From the NCBI GenBank assembly GCA_031275525.1, contig JAISOP010000077.1, forward strand, positions 1-6,047: 6,047 bases of DNA, in the 5' to 3' direction. This document shows, in pieces, positions 5,884-6,047 of the stretch; the first letter of the stretch is position 1; the number at the start of each line of letters is the position of its first letter. Both the position numbers and the translations under genes were made by a program. This DNA is from Tannerella sp. (GTDB lineage: Bacteria > Bacteroidota > Bacteroidia > Bacteroidales > Tannerellaceae). The notes below the pieces were generated by a model. The model searched no databases. It was not told the DNA's origin and saw only the letters and a program-made list of their open reading frames with translations.

Positions 5884-6047
5884 CACACGTGAATAAGCCT
5901 TATTCCCATGCGTGAATAAGCCTTGTTCCCATGCGTGAATAAGGCTTATTCCCATGCGTGAACAAGCCTTGTTCCCATGTGTGAACAAGCCTTGTTCACA
6001 CATGCGTGACATAGCCTAAGTCGCACATGCGACATAGCCTAAGTCGC
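5884..6047. repeat. Tandem array of palindromic units of about 23 bp, at least seven copies, open at the right edge
   Basis: Units begin at 5884, 5907, 5930, 5953, 5976, 6001 and 6026. The first five follow one another every 23 bp without spacers. Two extra bases (CA) precede units 6 and 7, and unit 7 is one or two bases shorter. Each unit has a CATGCGT-like head followed by an odd palindrome: arms GAATAAG and CTTATTC around one central base in units 1 and 3, GAACAAG and CTTGTTC in units 4 and 5, a mixed pair in unit 2, and GACATAG/CTAAGTC in units 6 and 7. The longest perfect palindrome is 29 bp at 5976-6004. The unit length is not a multiple of three, so it does not encode a peptide repeat. 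The absence of unique spacers argues against CRISPR. The function is unknown. Confidence 0.85.

Noticed and set aside
4759..6012. A 417-codon minus-strand frame crossing the MATE gene and the repeat array
   Set aside because: Its first part is the 23-bp array read as protein (repeating GLFTHGNKA-like text), and the rest is antisense to the MATE gene with no family resemblance.
5884..6047. CRISPR array
   Set aside because: The repeats are contiguous, with no unique spacers, the units drift in sequence, and no cas gene is present.

Overview
The window looks like a chromosomal segment from a GC-rich member of the Bacteroidetes, most likely the order Bacteroidales. Three things point there. The -7 motif TAnnTTTG, typical of Bacteroidetes promoters, occurs upstream of four transcription units. 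The proteins read like Bacteroidales versions of their families (agmatine deiminase, DUF4783, NadC, MATE). A DUF4783 gene lies next to nadC and opposite rlmH. Base composition is high for the group (mid-50s percent GC by eye, not computed). The species cannot be named from this sequence.

Layout, left to right. (1) Positions 1-461, minus strand: an AlaX-like tRNA-editing domain protein whose C-terminus runs off the left edge, with a well-matched promoter at 496-528. (2) Positions 524-589, minus strand: the first 21 codons of a two-component response regulator, ending abruptly at a stop inside that promoter. This looks like the stump of a deleted gene. (3) Positions 629-3796, minus strand: a compact four-gene cluster transcribed right to left, DUF4783 exported protein, nadC, aguA, aguB. 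The first two genes overlap as ATGA; the other gaps are 28 and 6 nt. (4) Positions 3797-3917: a divergent promoter region with head-to-head TATCTTTG elements. (5) Positions 3918-5799, plus strand: rlmH, then a MATE-family transporter with its own promoter so close to the ATG that the mRNA may be almost leaderless. (6) Positions 5800-6047: no gene. This part holds several short palindromes and then a tandem array of at least seven palindromic units of about 23 bp that continues past the right edge.

Functionally, aguA and aguB together convert agmatine to putrescine through N-carbamoylputrescine. They appear to be co-transcribed with nadC, the step that makes nicotinate mononucleotide from quinolinate for NAD synthesis. 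The arginine decarboxylase that would supply agmatine, and the nadA/nadB genes, are not in the window. RlmH is a housekeeping 23S rRNA methyltransferase, and the MATE protein is an inner-membrane exporter of unknown substrate.

The coding content is mostly conventional. The signals most worth a second look are the palindromic tandem array at the right edge, whose paired arms change together between units, and the truncated response-regulator start between aguB and the AlaX-like gene.
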